64,000 nt of DNA, taken from NCBI GenBank assembly GCA_029866325.1, contig JARWZO010000031.1:239131-303130 (forward strand), given 5' to 3'. Position 1 is the first letter of the stretch; every line of letters starts with the position of its first letter. The notes beneath the pieces were generated by a model, which was not told where the DNA came from, made no database searches, and saw only the letters and a program-made list of their open reading frames with translations. Positions 54,338-63,701 of this stretch are shown here, piece after piece. Source of the DNA: Fluviicola sp. (GTDB lineage Bacteria > Bacteroidota > Bacteroidia > Flavobacteriales_D > Crocinitomicaceae). The position numbers and the translations under genes were made by a program.

Positions 54338-56629
54338 TCAATCTTCTACATAAACGCGGTGCATACGCTGCGATAAACCGGTCATTACTTCATACGGAAT
54401 GGTTTCCATAGAAGCTGCAAAATCGAGCATGGTTTGGTGTTTGCCTATGATTTCGACGTCATCATTTTCGGCAACATCCAAGCCTGTTACATTTACCATG
54501 ATCATGTCCATACAAACGCGACCAAGAACTTCGCATCGTTTTCCGTGAATATACACACACCCTTTTCCGTTACTCAAACTTCTGCGGAAACCATCAGCGT
54601 AACCCACAGGAACAACTGCAATTTGCATTTCGGAAGTTGCTTCAAAGCTGCATCCGTAGCCCACTACATCGCCGGCATGAATGCTTTTCACTTGCGAAAC
54701 CGCACTTTTCCAGGTAATTCCCGGAAGTAATTCGGGTTCCACTTTCGGGTCGCTGGTATAGCCGTATAAAACGATTCCCAGACGAATCATATCGTATTGC
54801 GCTTCCGGAAAATGCAAGGCTCCTTCCGAATTGAGCAAATGCGCCAAAAACGGATATTGCAACTGCGTTTCAACGTACGCTTTCAGCTGTTCGAATGTGG
54901 CAATTTGGCGTTCGGTAAATTGAGTATTCGCGCGGTTATCGGCATCAGCCAGATGCGAATAAATGCCTTTTACGCGAATTTCGGGTTGAGCTGAAACGGT
55001 TGCCAACAAGCGTTCTTTTTCTTCCGGTGCAAACCCAAGTCGGTGCATTCCGGTATCGAATTTCAGGTGAATCGGGTAATTGTTTTCGCCAAGGTGAATC
55101 AACGCTGTTACAAACGCGTCCAATTGCTGAAACGAATAAATGGCAGGTTCCAACCGATTTTCAATAATGGTGTTTGCATGTTCGATATCGGCATTCATTA
55201 CAATAATCGGCTGGGTGATTCCCACTTCGCGCAACGCAACGCCTTCATCGGCAAATGCCACTCCGAAATAGTCAACGCCTTCTTGCTGCAAAAATGACGC
55301 TACACGCTCGGCACCCGATCCGTAAGAAGAGGCTTTCACCATGCATAAAATCTTGGTGGTTGGTAACAGGTTTTTGCGGAAATACTGCACGTTGTGGCGA
55401 ATTGCCCCAAGATCAATTTCAACAACGGTGCGATGTTTCAACTCCCTGCCTTTGCTTACTTCTTTCTCAAACTGAATAGCCCGACTTCCTTTTACCAACA
55501 CAACCGTATCCCGTAATTCATACCATGGAATGGATTCATCCGCTTTCAGGAAATAAACCGCATCTACGTTAAATTCTTCGATAAGTGTTTGAAGCGATTC
55601 TTTGAGGTTTTGGGTGTTATCCGACAAACCGATGACCACTGCGCGTTTGCGGTGTACTGCCAACCGTTGCTGATAGTGTAACGCCTCTTTCAACGCATCC
55701 ATATCGAGATTGTACGTATCGTTGATGATTGTATTACCGTTGATTCCTGCAAACGTTTCCATGCGCAAGGCCAACTGCGGTAAGGTTTTCAAACGGCTTT
55801 CAAATTGCGCGTCTGTAATTCCCAATTCAGCGCTCAATGCTTTGAGTAAGCCGAGCATTGGTTCATAACCTTTCGTCAACCACGGTTGGTCGGCATTGTA
55901 CGGTTTCGGTTGAATTCCTGCTACCGAAGCCAATTGTTGATTACTAACATCAATCGAAGATGCTACTAGCGTTATCACACTGTGTCGGAACAACTGCAAT
56001 TTTTCTTCCAGCTGCTGTTCGGGCGATTCAAAATTGCTGCGATGGGCATTTCCGAAAGCCGTAAACACCCCAATGGTCGGATGAATCATTTTTTCCAATC
56101 GCGCCATTTCTCCGGGTTCGGAAATACCTGCTTCGATCAAAGCTACATCGGCCTCGGCGTGCATTTCAAGCAGGGAAAGTGCAACCCCGAGTTGCGAATT
56201 AAAACTCTTCGGACTGCGAACAACGCGCAAATCGGGCGATAAAACATGATTGGCCCATTCTTTAAACGTGGTTTTACCAACACTTCCTGTGATAGCGACA
56301 ACCGGATAGTTAAACTGCGACCGGTGATGATTGGCCAGCTTTTGCAAGGCAATCAGCGGATCAATGACTTGAAGAAAAACCGCATCAGGCAAGGTCGGAA
56401 CCGCTACTTTTTCATCGATAACGAACCAGCGAACTCCTTTTTCATACGCATCGAAAACAAAGGTTTCTCCGCTTCTGTTGGTTCCATGAAGGGCAAAAAA
56501 CAAAGCTCCGGTTCCCGAAAGAATTTTGCGGGAATCATACACGACATGCGACACCATTGCTTCCGAGGAAACAACATTGGTTGCCTTCATGACACGACTA
56601 CACGTTTGGAGCGAATAATTTAATTTCAA
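54338..56629 (-). CDS. murF-alr: Bifunctional MurF-alanine racemase
   Basis: About 763 residues: a MurF-type ligase N-terminal half ([23 protein letters not shown] loop [14 protein letters not shown]) fused to an alanine racemase ([22 protein letters not shown]-Lys in [38 protein letters not shown]). The fusion supplies D-Ala and joins D-Ala-D-Ala to the UDP-muramyl tripeptide; it is usual in Bacteroidota. I choose TTG 56629 because it gives a TTGA overlap with the tdk stop and the start LKLNYSLQ. The ATG at 56659 would overlap tdk by 34 bp. Confidence 0.92.
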   Translation of the reverse strand: MKLNYSLQTCSRVMKATNVVSSEAMVSHVVYDSRKILSGTGALFFALHGTNRSGETFVFDAYEKGVRWFVIDEKVAVPTLPDAVFLQVIDPLIALQKLANHHRSQFNYPVVAITGSVGKTTFKEWANHVLSPDLRVVRSPKSFNSQLGVALSLLEMHAEADVALIEAGISEPGEMARLEKMIHPTIGVFTAFGNAHRSNFESPEQQLEEKLQLFRHSVITLVASSIDVSNQQLASVAGIQPKPYNADQPWLTKGYEPMLGLLKALSAELGITDAQFESRLKTLPQLALRMETFAGINGNTIINDTYNLDMDALKEALHYQQRLAVHRKRAVVIGLSDNTQNLKESLQTLIEEFNVDAVYFLKADESIPWYELRDTVVLVKGSRAIQFEKEVSKGRELKHRTVVEIDLGAIRHNVQYFRKNLLPTTKILCMVKASSYGSGAERVASFLQQEGVDYFGVAFADEGVALREVGITQPIIVMNADIEHANTIIENRLEPAIYSFQQLDAFVTALIHLGENNYPIHLKFDTGMHRLGFAPEEKERLLATVSAQPEIRVKGIYSHLADADNRANTQFTERQIATFEQLKAYVETQLQYPFLAHLLNSEGALHFPEAQYDMIRLGIVLYGYTSDPKVEPELLPGITWKSAVSQVKSIHAGDVVGYGCSFEATSEMQIAVVPVGYADGFRRSLSNGKGCVYIHGKRCEVLGRVCMDMIMVNVTGLDVAENDDVEIIGKHQTMLDFAASMETIPYEVMTGLSQRMHRVYVED

Positions 56630-57201
56630 TGTGCTATTTTGTTGTAGCACGAACGGCACAACGGTTGGTAGGTTTCTACGGCACCAACAAGTACCTGTCC
56701 TTCAGCCTTGGTCGTTCTGTGCGAATACTGTGCTAAATTACCACACGAAACGCAAATGGCGTGTACTTTGGTGATATATTCTGCACTGCACAACAATTGT
56801 GGCATCGGGCCGAATGGTTTCCCGAGGTAATCCATATCCAAACCGGCAACAATCACACGTACACCTTGTTTGGCGAGTTCGTTACAAACATCAATCAGAC
56901 CATCATCGAAAAACTGCGCCTCATCAATGGCCACAATGCGTTCCTTTTTCCACGCAGATAGAATCTCGACCGATTGTTGAATCGGAATGGCCGTAAAACT
57001 GGAACCTTTATGACTTACCACATTTTCTTCGTGGTACCGATCATCGATAGCGGGTTTAAACAACACGAGTTTCTGCTGCGCAAATTCCACCCGCTTTAGT
57101 CGACGAATCAGCTCTTCGGTTTTACCCGAGAACATCGAACCACAAATTACTTCTATCCAACCGTGTTGGCGACCTTCCGACGGAAATTGCTCTAAAAACA
57201 T
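56626..57201 (-). CDS. tdk: Thymidine kinase
   Basis: A 191-residue type II thymidine kinase for pyrimidine salvage. P-loop [15 protein letters not shown] (Lys 27), the DEAQFFDDG motif near 94, and a zinc site from CVSCGN and CRSCYNK. It overlaps the MurF-Alr start by four bases, so the two are co-expressed. The gene to its right is divergent. Confidence 0.96.
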   Translation of the reverse strand: MFLEQFPSEGRQHGWIEVICGSMFSGKTEELIRRLKRVEFAQQKLVLFKPAIDDRYHEENVVSHKGSSFTAIPIQQSVEILSAWKKERIVAIDEAQFFDDGLIDVCNELAKQGVRVIVAGLDMDYLGKPFGPMPQLLCSAEYITKVHAICVSCGNLAQYSHRTTKAEGQVLVGAVETYQPLCRSCYNKIAH

Positions 57202-57378
57202 CTACTTTCTACGTTATCAACAATGTACCTTAAACAACTATTCAACAGCGACTTCAAACAACCTCTTGAATTGAATAATTTTAGACTGCAAAAATTGTCA
57301 ATTCTCAACTGGTAATTGGGTTCCGGTTAGCAAGTTGATTGAATTGTTGAAAAATACTGAACAACAAAAGACACGAAT

Positions 57379-58455
57379 ATGGATATGCAGGCGTTGATCG
57401 AGGAAATGAGTGCCTTGATTGTAAAAATCAAAAGTGGAGTTGCAACACAAGGCGAATTGGAAGCATTTGCAGCCGCAGCGAGCGAATTAAATGAACGAGC
57501 TATCATTTTGCGTTATAAATCGTACGAAGCAAAAGTGTTCGGAACACCGGCTAAACCCATTGCAGAACCAATATCCGAAACAAAAGTTGAATCCCCGGCA
57601 GCGGATGCAATTCCGGAATCCGAAATCGTTAACAACGAATCCACCGCCGTAGATGCGCAATTTATCGCGCATTCAGATGAAATTGTAATCGAAAACGAAA
57701 CAGAAACCGACAATTCCGAATTGAGTTTCGATTTGTTTTCCATGGACGACGTAGATGCGCGATTCATCGCGCATTCAGACGAATCCACAAATAACGAATC
57801 CGTATCCGAAGAACCAATTTCAGCAACAGAAACCAATCCGCAAAACGGAATCGGTGCAGAAGAAGAAATGGAAGCGCCTATCCTACACGAAGAAGTTCCG
57901 GAAGTTGAATTGGCCGACGACGAATCATTGATGATTTATCCGGAGGAAGGCATCGAAGCGGCGATTGAACACATCGAAAACACAACCCCCGAGGCCGAAC
58001 CGGCCGCAGATGCGCAATTTATCGCGCATTCAGATGAATCCACAAATAACGAATCTGTATCCGAAAAACCAATTTCAGAAACCGACACCGCATTCGCCGA
58101 CGAAGTCCCTGCACAGGAAACAATCACCACAACAGAAGCAATTCCTTCGGGTGAAGAACACCCGGTTTACAAACGCTTATCCAACGAAGACAATTCATTG
58201 GCCGCCCGATTAATGGCCGTGCGTTTGGAAACATTGAAAGGTGCTTTCGGATTCAACGAACGTTTGCAGATTATCAAAGAATTATTCGACGGATCAAACG
58301 ACGATTTCACCCAAGCCATTGAACGATTGGATACCTTGAATTCCAAAAACGAAGCGCGCAACATCGTCAGCACCATCGCGCATCAATATGCGTGGGACAA
58401 AGACAGCAATCTCGCGTTGGAATTTATCCAAAAAGTAGAGCGTCGTTATGCATAA
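57379..58455 (+). CDS. Acidic repeat protein with DAQFIAHSDE units
   Basis: A 358-residue soluble, strongly acidic protein. A helical N-terminus (LIEEMSALIVKIKSGVATQG) is followed by a low-complexity middle with three copies of DA(Q/R)FIAHSDE near residues 93, 126 and 212. Two of these continue as STNNESVSE(E/K)PIS. The C-terminal helical domain (LMAVRLETLKGAFGFNERLQ, IIKELFDGSNDDFTQAIERL) looks folded. The M28 peptidase starts 8 bp before its stop. Possibly a structural or adaptor protein; no family assigned. Confidence 0.75.
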   Translation: MDMQALIEEMSALIVKIKSGVATQGELEAFAAAASELNERAIILRYKSYEAKVFGTPAKPIAEPISETKVESPAADAIPESEIVNNESTAVDAQFIAHSDEIVIENETETDNSELSFDLFSMDDVDARFIAHSDESTNNESVSEEPISATETNPQNGIGAEEEMEAPILHEEVPEVELADDESLMIYPEEGIEAAIEHIENTTPEAEPAADAQFIAHSDESTNNESVSEKPISETDTAFADEVPAQETITTTEAIPSGEEHPVYKRLSNEDNSLAARLMAVRLETLKGAFGFNERLQIIKELFDGSNDDFTQAIERLDTLNSKNEARNIVSTIAHQYAWDKDSNLALEFIQKVERRYA

Positions 58456-59737
58456 GTTACTCGCCTGTTTCCTGCTGATTTCGTTTGGAATCAACGCCCA
58501 ATTGGAGCGGGCACGAACAGTAACGGAAACGCTTTGTTCTCCGGGATTCCACGGTCGAGGTTACGTAAACAGTGGTGATTCCATCGCTGCGGAATACATT
58601 GCCGATCAATTCAAACAAGCGGGTTGCAAAACCTTTTCACAAGGAATTTTTCAACCGTTTACCTTCAAGGTCAATACCTTTCCGGGCGACATGCAGTTGT
58701 TCATCAATGGCAAAGAATTAAAGCCCGGAGTAGATTACATCGTCAACGAAGCCAGCGGTGGCGGAAGCGTTGCCAAACAACAAGTTTACAAACTACCGAT
58801 TGAAAGTATCTTCGATGAAGCGTTATTGAAAACAGAACTGAAAACACTTAAAGCAGCTGCCGATCCGAACGGGAAAAAGCTATATTCTGTTGTGTTGCTG
58901 TACCTCACAGGCATGAAAGGCGACAGTTTGAAAAAGGCATCAAAGCTGGCCGTTCAACTCACAGCTGATTACGCAGTGTTACAAGTCAACGATACCAAAT
59001 TCACGTGGTCGGTAAGCGACGAACAATACAACCATCCGCTCATTCATGTGCAACAAGGCGCATTTGACATGACGGAAGACAGACACGTTGTAGATTTCAC
59101 AATCGATGCGAAATTGCGTTCGCATACAGCGAGAAACGTGGTTGCTTACGCTCCTTCGAAACGAAAATCAAAGAAATACATTGTTTTTACGGCTCACTAC
59201 GACCATTTGGGTCGCATGGGTAAGGAAACCTATTTTCCCGGTGCGAACGACAATGCAAGCGGTACGGCAATGCTGCTTGAATTGGCGCACTACTTTGTGG
59301 AACACCCGATGAAGAAAGTCAATGTGGTGTTTATGTCCTTTGCAGGCGAAGAAGCCGGCTTGATTGGAAGTCATTATTACGTGGAGCATCCGTTGTTTCC
59401 ATTAGAAAAAATCAGGTTCTTGACCAATGTAGACATCATGGGAAGCGGTGAAGAAGGCATTACGGTAGTGAATGCCACCAAGTTTCCGGAAGAGTTTACT
59501 GCGTTGCAAGAAATCAATAAAAAAGAAGAATACTTGGTAAAAATCGGATCGCGCGGTCCGGCTGCCAACTCAGATCATTATTTCTTCACCGAAGCAGGCG
59601 TTCCGGCATTTTTCATCTACACCATGGGCCCAAACAAACATTACCACGACGTAGAAGACACTTACAAGGAATTGTCGTTTAGCGAATTTGGCGATTTGTA
59701 TCAGTTGCTGATTGATTTTGCAGGGGTGGTAAGGTAG
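58448..59737 (+). CDS. Secreted M28-family zinc peptidase
   Basis: A 429-residue exported aminopeptidase-like enzyme (signal MHKLLACFLLISFGINAQ). Zinc ligands fit the M28 pattern: FTAHYDHLG (His and Asp near 250), GANDNASGTAML (Asp), AGEEAGLIG (Glu pair), NVDIMGSG (Asp) and NKHYHDVEDTY (His). A PA-like inserted segment lies between residues 90 and 200. It is in an operon with the acidic repeat protein through an 8-bp overlap. Confidence 0.92.
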   Translation: MHKLLACFLLISFGINAQLERARTVTETLCSPGFHGRGYVNSGDSIAAEYIADQFKQAGCKTFSQGIFQPFTFKVNTFPGDMQLFINGKELKPGVDYIVNEASGGGSVAKQQVYKLPIESIFDEALLKTELKTLKAAADPNGKKLYSVVLLYLTGMKGDSLKKASKLAVQLTADYAVLQVNDTKFTWSVSDEQYNHPLIHVQQGAFDMTEDRHVVDFTIDAKLRSHTARNVVAYAPSKRKSKKYIVFTAHYDHLGRMGKETYFPGANDNASGTAMLLELAHYFVEHPMKKVNVVFMSFAGEEAGLIGSHYYVEHPLFPLEKIRFLTNVDIMGSGEEGITVVNATKFPEEFTALQEINKKEEYLVKIGSRGPAANSDHYFFTEAGVPAFFIYTMGPNKHYHDVEDTYKELSFSEFGDLYQLLIDFAGVVR

Positions 59738-59773
59738 ATGGTTTATAGATGAAGCTCTTATCTAGATTTAAAA

Positions 59774-60253
59774 CTAACCACCATAATTACCAACGATTAT
59801 AGTGGAGCTTATTATTTTGGGACAACGTCTTCTTCTGATCTTGTAAACAACATGTGAAACTGCCGGACAATCTAAACAGCTTTTATCATACACCAACACC
59901 GATTCTATTGTTTTGCCTCCTTTCAAAAAGGCATCAATCATTAATGAATCAGAAGGATATTGATATAACCAACTGCATTCAACCAACGCATTTAATTCAA
60001 AATCAAATATAAAACAGACTCTAACTGTCGAATCAGTAATCCAGTAAAAGGTTCTACCACCATTAAAATCATGAATCTCAATAGTTTCAAGTTTTTTATT
60101 GATTAAGCTTTTTTCAGTATCAGCAATCAACTGATTAAATGAACACATTGCGAACTCTCGCTTAACGTATTTATCCTTCATTTGCGCATGAGATCTAGCA
60201 ACCACGATCAATACTAAACAGGTTAGAAGCAATGGTACTATTTTTAGTTTCAT
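59774..60253 (-). CDS. Secreted hypothetical protein, accessory block
   Basis: 159 residues from MKLKIVPLLLTCLVLIVVARSHA; a longer start at 60298 would bury the signal. The mature part has ETIEIHDFNGGRTFYWITDS and several Cys (FAMCSFN, KSCLDCPAVSH), which may form disulfides outside the cytoplasm. No family recognised. It is the last gene of a same-strand run of small exported proteins, 54 bp after the next one. Confidence 0.6.
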   Translation of the reverse strand: MKLKIVPLLLTCLVLIVVARSHAQMKDKYVKREFAMCSFNQLIADTEKSLINKKLETIEIHDFNGGRTFYWITDSTVRVCFIFDFELNALVECSWLYQYPSDSLMIDAFLKGGKTIESVLVYDKSCLDCPAVSHVVYKIRRRRCPKIISSTIIVGNYGG

Positions 60254-60307
60254 TGTCTTGTTAAAATTAAACGATAGAATGAACTGATTTGCTTTCATAC
60301 TGAATGG

Positions 60308-60745
60308 TTACTTCTCTCTTTGATATACTAAACTACCGTGCTGTTTAACTTCTTCCAGGGTCCTATAACGTTGATCATTTACTGCTATTATTTCAAAAAT
60401 GTAACCATCTCTATCCATGATTATCAATTTATTGATATACTCAAACGTAGTGCTCTTGTTATAAACTAAAACCCCGAATAATCCCTTATTAAAAAACACT
60501 TTATCCACAAGGAAATACGTTTTAATGTGCTTTCTTTCTTCAATTGGATCTAATCGAACTTTAAACCAAAACACCATTTTTGAACTCAAGAAATAAGCAT
60601 TAATGCTATCATAAATATCAAAAGTAACATCCTCAGGTTTGAGCATTTTTGGTTTTTCTGCTAATAGACTATCAATGTACTTTTGAGAATACGCGGTACA
60701 TGTAAAACCAATTAATACTACAGTTATTAGGATCGCTTTATTCAT
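60308..60745 (-). CDS. Secreted hypothetical protein, accessory block
   Basis: 145 residues from MNKAILITVVLIGFTCTAYS with cleavage before QKYID. The beta-rich body (KMVFWFKVRLD, FGVLVYNKSTTFEYI, IIMDRDGYIFEIIA) resembles the small alpha/beta folds of immunity-type proteins but is not diagnostic. Open frame extends to 60799 without adding a better start. The DNA is A+T-rich. Confidence 0.6.
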   Translation of the reverse strand: MNKAILITVVLIGFTCTAYSQKYIDSLLAEKPKMLKPEDVTFDIYDSINAYFLSSKMVFWFKVRLDPIEERKHIKTYFLVDKVFFNKGLFGVLVYNKSTTFEYINKLIIMDRDGYIFEIIAVNDQRYRTLEEVKQHGSLVYQREK

Positions 60746-60838
60746 CTTTCTCAGGTAACATTTTTTGAGGTGCTTCTGTAGAAGAAGAAACTTATTCAAT
60801 TGCGACAGTAAGATGCTTTCTAAACTATCACTAAAACA

Positions 60839-61267
60839 CTATCTCGAAGTTCCAATATACAAAAGTCCACCGGTATGTTTATCAATTATCAATTCAACAT
60901 CTCCACCAACTAGGGTTTCTTTCCTTCCATTTTTTAGTGGCGGATCTGCAAAAATTACCCACAAATTCTCTTTTTCAATAAACTTAAATGGTTTTGATTT
61001 ACGAAATTTCTTCCTAGAATAAGCGGCTTTTACATATAAACACGTCAATCGACGAACATCTAATCTGCTAATTGTAACATTGTTTGAAGCAGAATTTATC
61101 GGAGTCTTTTGTTCTTCTATATTTATTCGACGTAATATGGATTCAGCATAGGAACTGTCTTCAACAGAAGAATTAGTTTGACAGATACAAGTAAATGTCA
61201 TCATTAAAAATGAAAAAGCTAAACTTCCTCTAATCAGCCACAAATGACTCTTTACTCTTAGTTTCAT
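60839..61267 (-). CDS. Secreted hypothetical protein, NTF2-immunity-like C-terminus
   Basis: 142 residues with a basic start and membrane-export helix (RGSLAFSFLMMTFTCICQ). The C-terminal half, ENLWVIFADPPLKNGRKE then GGDVELIIDKHTGGLLYIGT, follows the W-x(n)-GG-x-(V/I)-x-I-x-K-x-(T/D)G-x-(V/L) layout seen in NTF2-fold immunity proteins of polymorphic toxin loci. This is similarity by eye only. A short RHS-like fossil lies 72 bp upstream of its start, which makes the immunity idea attractive but unproven. Confidence 0.55.
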   Translation of the reverse strand: MKLRVKSHLWLIRGSLAFSFLMMTFTCICQTNSSVEDSSYAESILRRINIEEQKTPINSASNNVTISRLDVRRLTCLYVKAAYSRKKFRKSKPFKFIEKENLWVIFADPPLKNGRKETLVGGDVELIIDKHTGGLLYIGTSR

Positions 61268-61339
61268 TTTCTACTTACTTTTTAGCTTTTTTCCTTTTAA
61301 CTACTTTGTATTACTAGCTTCCTTGGCTCATATCTTTAC

Positions 61340-61393
61340 TCAATTCCGATACGGGAAAGCCAGACCGAAGGGATAATAATCACCAAAACACAT
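61340..61393 (-). pseudogene. Fossil resembling an RHS core end (GDYYPFG)
   Basis: On the minus strand an ATG overlapping the stop of the neighbouring gene (TAATG) opens a 17-codon frame, MCFGDYYPFGLAFPYRN. The DYYPFG motif is the landmark of RHS/YD-repeat proteins just before the variable toxin tip. Only these few codons remain, so the call depends on a short match. Confidence 0.45.
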
Positions 61394-62166
61394 TAAGGAA
61401 TTTCAGGTAAAATAGCGAAATACTTACGTTTTCTTTTTTCTAGTCGAAAGCCTTCAATATTATCATTCCACCGAACAATATCATTTTTAAATGTTAACGC
61501 TCCATTTTCAGCTAAAAATAAAGTATGGTATAATTTGCCGCCTTTTTGATTGATACAAATAACATAGTTCAAAGAATCAAATTTTGAACTTAATTGATAT
61601 GCCACAACGAAATTAGAACCATTCAAAGCACTGACTTTTTCCCAAATAGAATCTTTTTCCAATACTTTATTTATTAAGTATTTCGATGTACTAAAAGTTG
61701 AAACATAAAGAAAGCTTCTCTGATATAGAGATAGATTTCTGAGTCTCTCATCATCGATAAACCTATTTAAGTTAGTCAATATTGGCTTTTCACACCAATT
61801 ATTTCCAAAAGACAACACTTTAACTTTACTTTTTTTATCGTCAATTAGAAGCTTAATTTTAACATTAGACCCGTTAAATGTTATAGTGCCGACATATATT
61901 CCAGAACTATCAATTTCGATACATTTATTTAATTCAAAGACTTTTCCTTGATTCAACTTCATTTGAAACGAAGTTAAATCGTTCCAATTCGTAATATTTG
62001 ATTCCAAAAAAGTATATATTGAATGTTTAATTAAATCTAATTTAACACCATTAACGCTTGTTAAATAGTCTTTACGAACAATGGTATCATCACTAGCATG
62101 ATTTAATTGAGCAAAAGAAATCGTGCTAAAAACTAAAATACTTACAACAAAAATCCCAGTCCTCAT
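61393..62166 (-). CDS. Secreted hypothetical protein, accessory block
   Basis: 257 residues from MRTGIFVVSILVFSTISFAQ; the 20-residue upstream extension in the open frame is ignored because it would disrupt the signal. The mature protein is beta-rich (GIYVGTITFNGSNVKIKLLI, FVVAYQLSSKFDSLNYVICI) and ends LEKRKRKYFAILPEIP. Very A+T-rich. No known family. Its stop codon overlaps the ATG of the RHS-like fossil. Confidence 0.6.
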   Translation of the reverse strand: MRTGIFVVSILVFSTISFAQLNHASDDTIVRKDYLTSVNGVKLDLIKHSIYTFLESNITNWNDLTSFQMKLNQGKVFELNKCIEIDSSGIYVGTITFNGSNVKIKLLIDDKKSKVKVLSFGNNWCEKPILTNLNRFIDDERLRNLSLYQRSFLYVSTFSTSKYLINKVLEKDSIWEKVSALNGSNFVVAYQLSSKFDSLNYVICINQKGGKLYHTLFLAENGALTFKNDIVRWNDNIEGFRLEKRKRKYFAILPEIP

Positions 62167-62367
62167 CTTAATAGCCTTCAGTAATTGTTTCTGGTTCAAA
62201 ACTCGCATTTTAAAGCGATCTAACAAACTTTCTCCTCGTAAGCGATCATTTGCCTTACCTTCTAATAAATCAAACGACTTTTAAAATCGTTATTTATCAG
62301 ACCATTGATTTTCAAAATGTTCAAAAGCGCCATCATGCCAAAGGCAGACTGGTTTGGAACACTACCA

Positions 62368-62889
62368 CTAGGAGGAACTCCGCTTTTCTTTGAAATAGTA
62401 CCTTAAACCATCCTCTAGAACATACGATTTTTTTCCTAGCTTTAGTTGTAACAATGTATCTGATGGTTTTGAATCAAAAATTAAAACGTACTCAGCCGGA
62501 CTAAAGTAAATTTTCACGTAATGTATAGAGTTCATGTAATGTAAACCATCTATTTGGGTCGCACCTATTCTTTCAAACTCACTGATTGCGTTTAGTAAAT
62601 TAGTCTGGAACAAAGTATCATCATTAAGCCCTCTAGTTAATTCTTGTGATCCACTAATCAATTCGACTGAATCCTTATCATTCATTAAAACGAAACCGCG
62701 ATAACCAATTCCATTGTTCTGTCCATCAATCATGAAAGCATTACTCCGTCTAAACAACTTAAAATCACGATAAGTCGATCCGTCAACTTCACCTATTTTA
62801 GAATTTAAATAAATTGCTCTCTTTTCTATTGAGCATGAATAAAAACTCAAAAAAAAAAGTACTGATATAATCGTATATGCTATTTTCAT
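62368..62889 (-). CDS. Lipoprotein, accessory block
   Basis: 173 residues with a lipoprotein signal (ISVLFFLSFYSC, Cys about 19) and then SIEKRAIYLNSKIGEVDGST. That segment resembles SSRIGELDGKDLY near the N-terminus of the secreted protein at 31847. The body is alpha/beta with no catalytic motif. One base separates its ATG from the stop of the ATT-initiated frame upstream, so the two were or are co-translated. Confidence 0.65.
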   Translation of the reverse strand: MKIAYTIISVLFFLSFYSCSIEKRAIYLNSKIGEVDGSTYRDFKLFRRSNAFMIDGQNNGIGYRGFVLMNDKDSVELISGSQELTRGLNDDTLFQTNLLNAISEFERIGATQIDGLHYMNSIHYVKIYFSPAEYVLIFDSKPSDTLLQLKLGKKSYVLEDGLRYYFKEKRSSS

Positions 62890-62890
62890 A

Positions 62891-63148
62891 TTAAAACCTA
62901 TAACCGTTCCTTATTGCCTTTTGATCGGCACGAGCATCTTTGAACGATAACCGCGCGAACTTAAATTCTAAAGCCCCAATACCAACAAGTTTCTCATAAA
63001 CTTCTTCACTGAGTAAATTTGCGTTTTGCAACTTTCCAAACCAAATGGCATTAGCATGTGCAGCTAGCCTTGAAAAATCAAGATTCTTGGAAAATGAATA
63101 CAGCTGAATTACAACGGTAAAGAACGCAAAAAGTACAATTTTCTTAAT
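62891..63148 (-). CDS. Small exported protein without a standard start codon
   Basis: An 85-codon frame free of stops reads (I)KKIVLFAFFTVVIQLYSFS, an obvious signal peptide, followed by LAAHANAIWFGKLQ and a charged end DARADQKAIRNGYRF. The codon where ATG is expected is ATT (63146-63148), and an in-frame TAA lies just upstream, so no ATG, GTG or TTG start is available before the signal. It stops one base before the lipoprotein start. Either ATT is used, or an ATG was lost and the gene is freshly dead. Confidence 0.6.
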   Translation of the reverse strand: MKKIVLFAFFTVVIQLYSFSKNLDFSRLAAHANAIWFGKLQNANLLSEEVYEKLVGIGALEFKFARLSFKDARADQKAIRNGYRF

Positions 63149-63252
63149 TTATCGATATACCATAATTGACCAAAGGGTTCAACGTCTGTGAGAAAAGCGG
63201 CTATTTAAAACACTGAAACACCAAACCTATCACGCACTACCGACCCAACCCA

Positions 63253-63678
63253 TTACTCCAAATATTCCTCCAATTTAAGTCCTGTTCTTGGATCCCAATC
63301 TCTATATCTTTTGTAAAGAACTCCTCTATTCCAAAGTAATAATTTGCCACCCTTCTTTTTGATGTCCATCCTTACGTTTGAGTATGGGTGACATTCCCTA
63401 ACTCTTGACTCTACATTATTCTTAAGTCCCTCATTCCTATCCCTATCTTTACAATATTTCCTTGCTATAATAATCGATTCATCAGCGTGGATGATGTTCA
63501 ACGTATCATGAAACGAAATAGTATCTCCGGAGTACTCAAAAAACACACACGTTTCATCAAACATATTAACAAGTATAAATGATGTGTCATTTTTATAAAT
63601 GCCCGATTTGATAGCATTATTCTGTCCTTGAGTTACGAAACTCACTAAAACGCAAAGAGATACTACTATTCTATTCAT
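63253..63678 (-). CDS. Secreted hypothetical protein, accessory block
   Basis: 141 residues: MNRIVVSLCVLVSFVTQGQN is a signal peptide. The beta-strand-rich body (SFILVNMFDETCVFFEYSGD, DESIIIARKYCKDRDRNEG) is followed by GGKLLLWNRGVLYKRYRDWD. It is the first gene of the same-strand run. The insertion sequence ends about 24 bp upstream of its start, so its promoter may be disrupted or supplied by the element. Confidence 0.6.
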   Translation of the reverse strand: MNRIVVSLCVLVSFVTQGQNNAIKSGIYKNDTSFILVNMFDETCVFFEYSGDTISFHDTLNIIHADESIIIARKYCKDRDRNEGLKNNVESRVRECHPYSNVRMDIKKKGGKLLLWNRGVLYKRYRDWDPRTGLKLEEYLE

Positions 63679-63701
63679 TAATTCTCACTATTTAACATTA
63701 C

